Source of the DNA: Colimorpha sp045222295 | GTDB lineage: Bacteria > Bacteroidota > Bacteroidia > Bacteroidales > P3 | DNA: 64,000 nucleotides | Direction of reading: 5' to 3' | Assembly (NCBI GenBank): GCA_045222295.1 | Contig: JBGUXP010000005.1 | Location: forward strand, 1 to 64,000 | Shown here: positions 15,782 to 24,202 of the stretch, one piece after another | Position numbering within the stretch: position 1 is the stretch's first letter | Layout: every line of letters starts with the position of its first letter | Program-made: the position numbers and the translations under genes | The notes under the pieces: generated by a model | Databases searched by the model: none | What the model was told of the DNA's origin: nothing | The model's input: only the letters and a program-made list of their open reading frames with translations

Positions 15782-18700
15782 TTAACGAACCACCACCACG
15801 CGCTTGGCAGGAGCATTGCCAACCTTGACCAGGTAGACACCACTGTTGCTCATGGTGAATTCCACAGTCTCGGCAGCATTGGCCTGACGGCACACGGCGC
15901 GGCCGTTGACATCGTAGACATAGACATTCAGGTTCTCAGCACCCTTGACAACGATGCGGTTGTCGACGCTGAAGACCTTGGCGCTGACACCCTCGACATC
16001 CTCGATGCCGGTCTTGGGCTGGAAGATAGCCGTCAGAGAGCGGTTCGACTGGAGGTTGGTAATGGTGTAGGCGGTGTTGGTGCTCAGGGTGTCGTTGTTC
16101 TCGTCGAGCCAAGCCACGAACTCGTAGTGCTCGAAGGGATAGGCCACGAGGCTCACAGTGGAACCTTCCTCATACTCGGCAGCGCCTTCGACACGGCCTC
16201 TCGACTGGTCGTAGGTCACGGTCACCGTGTAGTAGTTCACATCGGGATTGTTCTCGGCGAAGACAGCCATCAGGGTGACATCGGCAGTGACGGTGAAGGT
16301 GTAGACGTTGGTTCTGGCAACCGTGTCGTCGTTAGCATTCACCCAAGCCACGAAGTGGTAGCCGCTATTGGCGGTAGCGGTGACGGTAACATTGGTGTTC
16401 TCGAGAACCTGGCCACTGGCGGTGCTGGCGACAGTACCCATGTTGTTGTTGGCGCTGAGGACAGTCACGTTATAGTAGACATCCTCGGGAGCGTTCTCGG
16501 CGAAGACAGCCATCAGGGTGACATCAGCCGTGACGGTGAAGGTGTAGACGTTGGTTCTGGCAACCGTGTCGTCGTCAGCATTCACCCAAGCCACGAAGTG
16601 GTAGCCGCTGTTGGCGGTGGCGGTGACGGTAACATTGGTGTTCTCGAGAACCTGGCCACTGGCGGTGCTGGTGACAGTACCCATGTTGTTGTTGGCGCTG
16701 AGGACGGTCACGTTGTAGTAGACCTCCACAGGAGCATTGGCCTCGAAGAGGGCGGTGAGGATAATGCCGTCATGGAACGGGGTGACGGTGTCGGTAAGGG
16801 TGGCACCGAGGTCGGTGACGGTGGTGTCATCGTCATCGATCTGCATGCGCCAGCCGGCGAAGTGGTAGCCCTCGTTGGCGGTGGCGGTGACAACCATGAT
16901 GGCGCCAACCTCGTAGGTCTGCACACCGCTGGGAGTGATGGTACCCATGGTGGTATCGTTCACGGCATAGGTCACATGGACGGGGTTGTAGGCGAAGTTG
17001 GCATGAATATCCATGTCGCTGTTCACAGTCACCACGAGGGTCTCGTTGGTGTCGATGGCATCGCCATAGGTCCAGTTCACGAAGTGGGCATAGTCGTAAG
17101 CCTCGGCGGTGAGGGTAATCTCAGTGCCTGCGAAGACAGGAGCCTCGGGAGCACCTGTGACCTCACCCATCAGCTCGTCGTAGCTGACGGTGACGGTGTA
17201 GAAGGCGGGAGCGGTGACGGCGTTGATAGCCATCGGGTAGGCATAGAGGTAGCTTGTGTAAGAGTAGGTCTCACCATCATACTCATATTCGTAGGACATG
17301 CTGTCGTAGACGACACCGGCAGCGGGCTCGGCCCACTTCTCGAAGTCGCCGTTGGCAAGGGGCTGGTACATACCCATGTCACCACCAATGCCGTTGTTCT
17401 TGCTCTCCCAGTAGCTGTACATGACCTTGCTGAGGGTGTCGCCATTCTCGGCGAAGAAGATATCATCAAGGTAGCCATAGCTGTCAAGGGTGTAGCTGAA
17501 GCGCGGGTCGGCGGCAGCGATGCTGTCCATAGCAGCCTTGACGGTGATGGTCTCGGTGCTGAAGTAGACACCCCAAGCGAGGGCGGTGTCGGCCCAGTTG
17601 ACGGCGAGGACGGCCTGGTTGCTACCATTACCCACCCAATAGGTGACGGCGCTGGCGGCGATGGTGGCCTCGGAATACTTGAAGTAGGCGTTGACAGTCA
17701 TATCGCTGTCGACAGTGATTTCGAGAGTGTCAGCGAAGACATCCTCACCATTGACAGTCCACTTGTAGAACTCGTAGCCGGCGTTGGCCGTGGCCACAAT
17801 CATGGTGTCGGTGCCGGCGAGGATGTGGGTCATGCCGGTGGCGGCGCCCATGGTCTCGTCGTTGACGATGACGGTGACATCGTAGAAGTCGGCATGCTCA
17901 GTCTCGAAGTCGAAGTTGTTCCAAGGACCGTTCTCGTTCTCGGAGCAGACGGGACGGATGTAGAAGGTGTAGGCGGTGTCGTTCAACAGGCCGGCGAGAG
18001 CCACGTTGTTGGTCTGCACGGTCTGGGCGGCGGCCTCAAGCTCGGCGGCGGTGAGGCTGTCGCTGGTGCTGATAACATACTGCCAAGCGCTCTCCTCGTT
18101 GCCGGGATACCACATCAGGTTGGCGCTCTGGAAGGTGAGATCCTCGACATACAGAGTGGTCACGGGCAGACAGTTGCTGGCGCCCTCGTAGTCGAACATC
18201 ACCTTGGGCAGGAAGTTCTGCACGGTGCCGGCGGCGGTGCCGCTAGTCACAGAAGTGCCATAGGCATAACGGCTGGCGCTTTCAACGGAAAGCCCATAGA
18301 AGTAGCAGCCATTCCAACCGGCACTATCTTTGGGCATATTGAAACTGACCAGCAGGTTGCCTCCATTGTAGGTGAAGGGTTCATTGAAGGTGATAATCAT
18401 GCCCTCTTCCACATTGGCAGAGAGTTCGCCAGTGTAGACAACGGTGGCATCGGTGGTGTCGGCCCAAGCAGCGCCGAGGTTGGCCTGTTCGGTAACTTTC
18501 AGACTGACGGTGAAGGGCTTGCCATGCCAATCGCGGCCAGCGCTGCCACCTTCACTACCACCACTAGAAACATAGTAGCGCATATCGGTGATGTTCTTGC
18601 CAACCAAAGCGGTGAGCATGCTGGCAGGATAGATGCTCTGGCTGCGCTGCGGGTCGTCGACATAACTGCCATAGACAGGGACATAAGTATTTGTGGCGGT

Positions 18701-21688
18701 GCCGTTGGCGACGATGATGCCGTTGCCGGGGAACTTGGCGGTGCGGACGCTGTCGAGGACGACGGTGTCGCTGGTCATGCCGGTGGCGGCGTCGAAGGCG
18801 GCGACATAGATGTCGTAGGAGGTGTCAGCGGTGAGGTTCAGGAAGAGGTGGTATCCGAGGACGTAGCTGCTCTCCTCCATGTTGGTGGTGGTCACCCAGT
18901 CGGCAGCGGCGGGCTGCTGGCCGTGGAGCACGATGGCGGCACGCCAGGCGGTCTCGTCGGCATAGTTGGCATCGTCACGCAGCCACAGGGCCGTCAGGGC
19001 ATTGTGGGCGATGTTGGAAGTCTGCAGGTAGAGAGGCTTCGGCATGGCCACAGGCATGGTGACGCTGTCGGGAGCGCTCCAGGGCGACACATCGGTGCCC
19101 ATCACGTTGCGGACATAGAAGAAATACTGGGTGGCGCTGGCCAGGTTCTCGACGTCGAAGATCATGGTGTCGATACCCGTGGCGGTGGGAGTGGCGGCAG
19201 CCAGGGCAGCAGCGTCGAGCAGCGTGGTGCTGGCAATGTAGTCGTAGTTGACGGGCTGGCCGACGTTGGCGCCGGTGTTGGCGACATCGAGGGTGGCCTT
19301 ATGCTTGCCGGTGAAATCAACAGAGACGATTTCGGGGGTACGCACGGTGGGATAGGTGTGGAACTCGTAGGCGGCCCAGCCAGAGGTGCCTTCGGGGTGC
19401 TCGGTGCCGTTGCAGAGAGCCTTCACATAAACGTAGTAGTCGTGGTCGGCGGTGAGGCCGGTGGCATTATAGCTGTGAGCTGTGGCGGAGAGGGCCACGG
19501 GAGTGGCGGCCTCGAGGCCAGCCTCGTCAAGCATGGTGGGGCTGACGATAATCTGGTTGCCCACGCAGTAGTCGGCGTCGGAAGCCGTCCAGGTGATGGC
19601 GGCGAAGTCGTGGCTCAGCGAGTCAAGACCAAAGGCCGTCACATCGGGGCAGGTCTCACTCACATAGCAAATCTGAAGATTGACACGGTAGGCTCCGACC
19701 GCACCAGTGGTACTCATACCAGGGTCAGAACTATCTTGGCGTTTGCTCCACTGCTTGTTTGTTTTGCTGGTATAACCATCCTTACGGGTGCAACCACCGC
19801 TGGTACCGCAAGCCACGCCACGAGAGAGGACGAGAAGCTGGTTGCCAGCAGTGACATTCATAGGCTGGTCGAAGGGGAAGCTAATCCAACCCACATTGGC
19901 GCTGGTAAAGTTGGCATCGCCATCATACACGAGGGTAGCGCCAGTGGTCATCTCCTCAAAGGTCATAGTGGTATTGAAGGCAAAGTCGGCAGGGACTTCT
20001 TTGACCCATACCTTCATAGTGGCACCCGTTGAGGCGTGACCAGTGTTAAGGTAGGCAGAAATACCCGTGATGCTGGTGCTCATGTCAAGATCATAGAGGT
20101 TACCGCTGTAGTTCCAGCCATAGTAACCAGGGAAGAAATAGCCATTAGTACTGCTGGTGCCAGTAGAGCCATCCAGCACGGAACAATCTTGCAATCCCTT
20201 GGTGGTGACGCTGTCCTCGGCCCAGACGGTGTCGCAGGCGGCCTTCTCGTAGGCGTAGTACTGGGTGCCACGCTCCAGACCCTCGACGGTGTACTGGTGG
20301 GCGCCAGTGACAGTGATATACTCGGCAGTAGCCAACTCCTCGGTGCTCAGACGCGTGGCGCTGTGGATGAAGTAGTGGGTGGTGACCAGGGTGTCGGGGT
20401 TGTCCCAAGTGGCGGTGTAGCGGATACGCTCGGGGGTCAGGGCAAAGTTGCGGTCCTTGACGCAGTCTTCGGGCTGGAGGAGCAGCGTGTAGTCGGCATA
20501 AGCGGTGCGCTCCTCGGCTTTGATGCGGAGGGTCAGCGGGGTGTTCATGCGGAGGTAGTTCTTCACGGTGTAGTTGGACACCTGGCAGGTGTAGCTTCCG
20601 TCACCGGTGGTGTCGACGAAAGCGGCGGCGTTGGCGGCCAGGTTCCAGCTCAGCGTGAGGTTGCTGAGGCTGTTGGTGTACCATACGGGAACGGTGATGG
20701 TGTGGTTGACAGTGTCGAACACCAGGTCGCCACGCTTGGTGGTGCCACTAGCGGTGAAGGTAGTGATAGTGTCGGCCGTGCTCAGAGTGCGGACGCTACG
20801 GTTGGCAACCATCGAGCTATCTGTGGCAGAGCAAATTGCGCGGACAGCGAAGTTGTAGGTGGTGTTATTGGTAAGACCATTAAAGGTGTAGGAATAGAAG
20901 GTGGTGTCGCCAGCGGGGACAGCGACCCAAGCGGTGTCGTCACCAGCAGTACGAAGGATGCTGTAGGAGGCGCCTTCGTTGATGGTGTCACGCCAGTTGA
21001 GGGTAACAGAAGAGCTGGTAGTCAGGCTGTCGACAGCGGTGAGATTCTTCACAGTTGCACAGGTGACGGCAACAGGAGTGATGCCGAAAGCAATGACATT
21101 TCTTTGATAGGTCGTAGAAGTAGCGGCAACAGGGTCGTAGGGATCATAGGCAGTACCATCCCGACGGGCATAGATAGCTCTGACAGGATCACTTGATGCG
21201 CCAAACACCTTGCCGTTCAAACCAGACTTCCACTGGCCAGTGGTGTTGTTGAAAGCAATAAGAAGGTTACTTGCGCCGCTATAAGAGAACGGCGTGGAAA
21301 GAACAAAGGTGTAAGCCTCTGCATCAGTGTTGTGAACGGTCACAGAGCCCGTGTACACGATATCGGCGGCCGTGACAGTCTCCCAGTCAGTTGTACTGGC
21401 GAAGCTCTCTTTGCTCGTCTCCACCATATAGATGGTGAAAGGCATCTCGTAGAGGTTCGCATTGCCATACAGCCACACTGTAATGGAATCGATGGTGCAA
21501 GGTCCACCCATCTCCTCAACAGTATAGATCTGCTGAGTGTAGGAGTACTCATAGAGCGAGTTCATCGGTAGATAACTGTTGTTTGCAGCAGTCGTCAGAT
21601 CACCGATAGTAACCACACTCTGTCCTTGCGCGACCCACGGCATGCATAGCATTGCCACAAGGGTCAAAGTACGTAAAAACTTTTGCAT
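15782..21688 (-). CDS. Giant type IX-secreted surface protein with fibronectin III-like and bacterial Ig/InlB-type repeats
   Basis: 1968 residues. Signal peptide MQKFLRTLTLVAMLCMPWVAQGQ. The body is many beta-sandwich modules: fibronectin III-like segments (TVKNLTAVDSLTTSSSVTLNW; later DVTAFGLDSLSHDFAAITWT) and jelly-roll-like segments around YYGWNYSGNLYDLD. Towards the C-terminus are repeats of the type with GYHF(V/A)GW or GYEFYKWTVN and a final VFAE, two being nearly identical 81-residue units. The last about 75 residues (VFSVDNRIVVKGAENLNVYV to APAKRVVVVR) are a type A sorting domain (Por secretion system). No catalytic motif was seen; an adhesin or structural surface protein is likely. 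A consensus promoter lies about 190 bases upstream. Confidence 0.85.
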   Translation of the reverse strand: MQKFLRTLTLVAMLCMPWVAQGQSVVTIGDLTTAANNSYLPMNSLYEYSYTQQIYTVEEMGGPCTIDSITVWLYGNANLYEMPFTIYMVETSKESFASTTDWETVTAADIVYTGSVTVHNTDAEAYTFVLSTPFSYSGASNLLIAFNNTTGQWKSGLNGKVFGASSDPVRAIYARRDGTAYDPYDPVAATSTTYQRNVIAFGITPVAVTCATVKNLTAVDSLTTSSSVTLNWRDTINEGASYSILRTAGDDTAWVAVPAGDTTFYSYTFNGLTNNTTYNFAVRAICSATDSSMVANRSVRTLSTADTITTFTASGTTKRGDLVFDTVNHTITVPVWYTNSLSNLTLSWNLAANAAAFVDTTGDGSYTCQVSNYTVKNYLRMNTPLTLRIKAEERTAYADYTLLLQPEDCVKDRNFALTPERIRYTATWDNPDTLVTTHYFIHSATRLSTEELATAEYITVTGAHQYTVEGLERGTQYYAYEKAACDTVWAEDSVTTKGLQDCSVLDGSTGTSSTNGYFFPGYYGWNYSGNLYDLDMSTSITGISAYLNTGHASTGATMKVWVKEVPADFAFNTTMTFEEMTTGATLVYDGDANFTSANVGWISFPFDQPMNVTAGNQLLVLSRGVACGTSGGCTRKDGYTSKTNKQWSKRQDSSDPGMSTTGAVGAYRVNLQICYVSETCPDVTAFGLDSLSHDFAAITWTASDADYCVGNQIIVSPTMLDEAGLEAATPVALSATAHSYNATGLTADHDYYVYVKALCNGTEHPEGTSGWAAYEFHTYPTVRTPEIVSVDFTGKHKATLDVANTGANVGQPVNYDYIASTTLLDAAALAAATPTATGIDTMIFDVENLASATQYFFYVRNVMGTDVSPWSAPDSVTMPVAMPKPLYLQTSNIAHNALTALWLRDDANYADETAWRAAIVLHGQQPAAADWVTTTNMEESSYVLGYHLFLNLTADTSYDIYVAAFDAATGMTSDTVVLDSVRTAKFPGNGIIVANGTATNTYVPVYGSYVDDPQRSQSIYPASMLTALVGKNITDMRYYVSSGGSEGGSAGRDWHGKPFTVSLKVTEQANLGAAWADTTDATVVYTGELSANVEEGMIITFNEPFTYNGGNLLVSFNMPKDSAGWNGCYFYGLSVESASRYAYGTSVTSGTAAGTVQNFLPKVMFDYEGASNCLPVTTLYVEDLTFQSANLMWYPGNEESAWQYVISTSDSLTAAELEAAAQTVQTNNVALAGLLNDTAYTFYIRPVCSENENGPWNNFDFETEHADFYDVTVIVNDETMGAATGMTHILAGTDTMIVATANAGYEFYKWTVNGEDVFADTLEITVDSDMTVNAYFKYSEATIAASAVTYWVGNGSNQAVLAVNWADTALAWGVYFSTETITVKAAMDSIAAADPRFSYTLDSYGYLDDIFFAENGDTLSKVMYSYWESKNNGIGGDMGMYQPLANGDFEKWAEPAAGVVYDSMSYEYEYDGETYSYTSYLYAYPMAINAVTAPAFYTVTVSYDELMGEVTGAPEAPVFAGTEITLTAEAYDYAHFVNWTYGDAIDTNETLVVTVNSDMDIHANFAYNPVHVTYAVNDTTMGTITPSGVQTYEVGAIMVVTATANEGYHFAGWRMQIDDDDTTVTDLGATLTDTVTPFHDGIILTALFEANAPVEVYYNVTVLSANNNMGTVTSTASGQVLENTNVTVTATANSGYHFVAWVNADDDTVARTNVYTFTVTADVTLMAVFAENAPEDVYYNVTVLSANNNMGTVASTASGQVLENTNVTVTATANSGYHFVAWVNANDDTVARTNVYTFTVTADVTLMAVFAENNPDVNYYTVTVTYDQSRGRVEGAAEYEEGSTVSLVAYPFEHYEFVAWLDENNDTLSTNTAYTITNLQSNRSLTAIFQPKTGIEDVEGVSAKVFSVDNRIVVKGAENLNVYVYDVNGRAVCRQANAAETVEFTMSNSGVYLVKVGNAPAKRVVVVR
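16242..16727 (-). repeat. Two near-identical 243-bp units in the giant surface protein gene
   Basis: Each unit encodes about 81 residues opening YYNVTVLSANNNMGTV and ending TLMAVFAEN. They differ at only a handful of bases, so they are a recent duplication or are kept alike by gene conversion. Confidence 0.9.
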
Positions 21689-21875
21689 GATGTTTTGTTT
21701 TTGGTTAATAAATAATATTGTTTAACGTTTTTTATATTTTAATCTGTTTTGGTTTTTCTTATCCTTTCTTGTTTTCCTCCTCCCGGTTGAACGATATGGC
21801 GAATCTATGCCAACCAGTTGGGTCAAAATACCTTATAACGATTTCCATTCCTCTTTTTCACGCACTATATTTCTG

Positions 21876-21906
21876 CAAAAATACACATTTTTCCAAATAC
21901 GACAAA
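21876..21906 (-). promoter_or_regulatory. Promoter of the giant surface protein gene
   Basis: Minus strand TTTG (21906-21903), 19 bases, TATTTTTG (21883-21876). This implies a leader of about 190 bases. The AT-rich stretch 21689-22023 holds no other feature I can name; a promoter for the plus-strand aminopeptidase must also be here but no clear box is seen. Confidence 0.7.
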
Positions 21907-22023
21907 TTTTTTTTCAATACAACCCTCCGATACCGCACCGAAAGGGCAAAACAAAGCATTTTTTACACAATATTTTTCTGTTTCCCACGTTTTCTCCCCA
22001 AAACAATAAAATTATTTTCAGCA

Positions 22024-23412
22024 ATGTTCAAGAAAGAGACTTATATGGCACGCCGCGAGCAGCTGCGCAAGGACGTAGGCCACGGTATCATTATCCTCCC
22101 GGGCAACCACGAAGCCCCCTGCAACTACAAGGACAACACCTACTGGTTCCGCCAGGACAGCACATTCCTCTACTTCTTCGGCCTCCAGCGCGAAGACCTG
22201 GTGGGCGTCATCGACTGCGACGAGGGCAAGGACTATATCTTCGCCAACGACTATGACATCGACGACATCATCTGGACGGGTCCGCTGCCGAGTGTCAAGG
22301 AACTGGCCGCGAGCGTGGGCGTGGAGAACAGCGGCAACATGGCCGCCCTGCGCAAATACCTCGACGGCAAGCGCCCCACATCGGCCCTGCCCCACTACCT
22401 GCCGCCCTACCGCGCCGACATCCGTGCCGACCTCAGCGAGTGGCTCGGCGTGGCCTACGGCTCCATCAACCGCCACGCCTCCATGGAACTCATCCTGGCC
22501 TGCGTGAAGCAGCGCAGCATCAAGAGTGCCGAGGAGATTGAAGAGATAGAGAAAGCCATCGCCACGGCCTACAACATGCATGTGGGTGCCATGAAGCTGG
22601 CCATGCCCGGCCGCTACGAGTATGAGCTGGCGGGATTCATGGAGGGCGAAGCCTGGAAGGGCAACGGTCCCGTGAGCTTCCCCGTCATCATGACCGTCCA
22701 CGGCGAGACACTCCACAACCACGGCCACAACAACCGCCTGGAGGTGGGCCGCATGCTGGTGATGGACGCCGGCTGCGAGACCGCGATGAACTACTGCTCC
22801 GACATCACACGCACCGTCCCCGTGGGCGGCAAGTTCGACGAGCGCCAGAAGGCCATCTACGAGATTGTCCTCAACGCCAACCTCGAGGCGGCACGTGTCA
22901 CCCGTCCCGGCATCACCTACAAGGAGGTGCATACCGCCGCGAGCCGTGTGCTGGCCGAGGGCTACAAGGGTCTCGGCATCCTCAAAGGCAATGTCGACGA
23001 CATCGTGGCCAACGGCGCCCACAGCCTGCTGATGCCCCACGGCCTGGGCCACATGATGGGCCTCGACGTGCACGACATGGAGAACTATGGCCAGATTAAC
23101 GTGGGCTACGACGAGGAGACACGCCCCAGCGAACAGTTCGGCCTGGGGAGCCTGCGCTGTGGCCGCAAGCTGCAGCCCGGCTTCGTCATCACCGACGAGC
23201 CCGGATGCTACTTCATCCCCGCGTTGATAGACAAATGGAACGCCGAAGGGACGAACAAGGACTTCGTGAACTTCGACGAGTTGGAGAAATGGAAAGACTT
23301 CGGTGGCATCCGCATCGAGGACGACATCCTCGTCACCGACACCGGCGCCCGTGTCCTCGGCAAACCCATCCCCAAGACGGTGAAGGAGATTGAGGAGGTG
23401 ATGGGAGAGTAA
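22024..23412 (+). CDS. Xaa-Pro aminopeptidase (M24B family)
   Basis: Removes N-terminal residues next to proline. 462 residues from the ATG giving MFKKETYMARREQLRKDVGH; the frame is open further upstream (to 21718) but that part is AT-rich intergenic sequence. An N-terminal creatinase-like domain (LPGNHEAPCNYKDNTYWFRQ) precedes the pita-bread catalytic domain. Metal ligands are recognisable: the Asp in VMDAGCE, the Asp in NYCSDITRT, the His in MPHGLGHMMGLDVHD, the Glu in ITDEPGCYF and the Glu in RIEDDILVTD. Cytoplasmic, no signal peptide. Confidence 0.92.
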   Translation: MFKKETYMARREQLRKDVGHGIIILPGNHEAPCNYKDNTYWFRQDSTFLYFFGLQREDLVGVIDCDEGKDYIFANDYDIDDIIWTGPLPSVKELAASVGVENSGNMAALRKYLDGKRPTSALPHYLPPYRADIRADLSEWLGVAYGSINRHASMELILACVKQRSIKSAEEIEEIEKAIATAYNMHVGAMKLAMPGRYEYELAGFMEGEAWKGNGPVSFPVIMTVHGETLHNHGHNNRLEVGRMLVMDAGCETAMNYCSDITRTVPVGGKFDERQKAIYEIVLNANLEAARVTRPGITYKEVHTAASRVLAEGYKGLGILKGNVDDIVANGAHSLLMPHGLGHMMGLDVHDMENYGQINVGYDEETRPSEQFGLGSLRCGRKLQPGFVITDEPGCYFIPALIDKWNAEGTNKDFVNFDELEKWKDFGGIRIEDDILVTDTGARVLGKPIPKTVKEIEEVMGE

Positions 23413-23435
23413 GTAGTTAAGTAGACAGTAGTTTC

Positions 23436-23523
23436 GCCCCGCAGGGGCCCCAAGAGCTTAGGCGGGGGCATCGCCCCCGAAGAAAAAGCCCCCCGCCCAA
23501 TTAACGCCCCGCAGGGGCATAAG
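23436..23523 (+). repeat. REP-type element A, upstream of the transposase
   Basis: Hairpin GCCCCGCAGGGGC at 23436-23448, GGGGGCATCGCCCCC at 23464-23478, and GCCCCGCAGGGGC at 23506-23518 followed by ATAAG. Together with copies B and C it brackets the transposase gene. Confidence 0.85.
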
Positions 23524-23534
23524 ATAAATAAAAC

Positions 23535-23981
23535 ATGGCCGACAGTTTCGCCCAAATTTTAGTCCACCTTACCTTCCATACCAAGGTCGACTACCCCACA
23601 ATGCTTGAAGAGCACCTGCCCAGGGTATTCGAATATATTGGCGGCGAAATTCGTGCTTTAAAAGGCATCCCTTTCGCTGTGGGTGGCCGGCCCGACCATA
23701 TACATATCTTGTCAACACTACCCAAAACAATGTCGCTCGCCGACTTTGTGATGAATATCAAAAAAGGAGCCAGCAAATGGATAAAAACCATCGATAACAG
23801 ATACAGGCTTTTTTCTTGGCAAGATGGGTATGGTGCCTTTTCTGTCAGCTATGCAAATAAGGACCGAGTGGTGAACTACATCGCCAACCAAAAGCAACAC
23901 CATCAAAAGAAAACATTCAGGGAAGAATATATAGAGTTTTTGAGCAGTAATAATATCGAATACGACGAACGATACGTGTAG
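23535..23981 (+). CDS. REP-associated tyrosine transposase (RAYT, IS200-like Y1 transposase)
   Basis: 148 residues. The HUH motif is RPDHIHIL (His 55 and His 57) and the nucleophile is probably Tyr 115 in RVVNYIANQKQHH, the arrangement of Y1 single-strand transposases. The neat GC-rich hairpin repeats on both sides are typical of RAYTs, which act on REP sequences, rather than of a full IS200 with a single subterminal hairpin. The frame is intact. It sits between two housekeeping genes, each still complete. Confidence 0.9.
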   Translation: MADSFAQILVHLTFHTKVDYPTMLEEHLPRVFEYIGGEIRALKGIPFAVGGRPDHIHILSTLPKTMSLADFVMNIKKGASKWIKTIDNRYRLFSWQDGYGAFSVSYANKDRVVNYIANQKQHHQKKTFREEYIEFLSSNNIEYDERYV

Positions 23982-23983
23982 TT

Positions 23984-24068
23984 CTTATGCCCTTGCGGGG
24001 CAAAAAAATGATGGGATTATCCATCGGGGGCGTTGCCCCCGCCTAAGAGCTAAAGCCCCTACCGGGGC
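23984..24068 (-). repeat. REP-type element B (inverted), downstream of the transposase
   Basis: CTTATGCCCTTGCGGGGC, then GGGGGCGTTGCCCCC, then GCCCCTACCGGGGC. It is the reverse-complement layout of element A, giving a BIME-like arrangement around the gene. Confidence 0.82.
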
Positions 24069-24092
24069 ATCATAGAGAGAGAACATCAGACT

Positions 24093-24181
24093 CCCCCGCA
24101 GGGGAAATAAAGAACATAGACGGGGGCAACGCCCCCGAGGAAGAAGACCCACTCCCAATTAACGCCCCGCAGGGGCATAAG
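24093..24181 (+). repeat. REP-type element C (direct)
   Basis: CCCCCGCAGGGG, GGGGGCAACGCCCCC and GCCCCGCAGGGGCATAAG in the order of element A; both end in CAATTAAC before the last hairpin. It ends 21 bases before the nucleoside kinase start and so is in that gene's leader. Confidence 0.82.
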
Positions 24182-24202
24182 AAGAAAGAAAGAATACTAA
24201 AA

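Noticed and set aside
16127..20032. Very long plus-strand open frame (1301 codons) opposite the giant surface protein
   Set aside because: It mirrors the repetitive coding of the minus-strand gene, which has a signal peptide, domains, sorting tail, promoter and terminator. The plus-strand reading is low-complexity (Gly/Val/His-rich) and has no domain or promoter.
21718..22023. N-terminal extension of the Xaa-Pro aminopeptidase
   Set aside because: The added 102 residues are translated AT-rich spacer (Phe/Ile/Lys runs) that contains the divergent gene's promoter; relatives begin near MFKKETYMARR.
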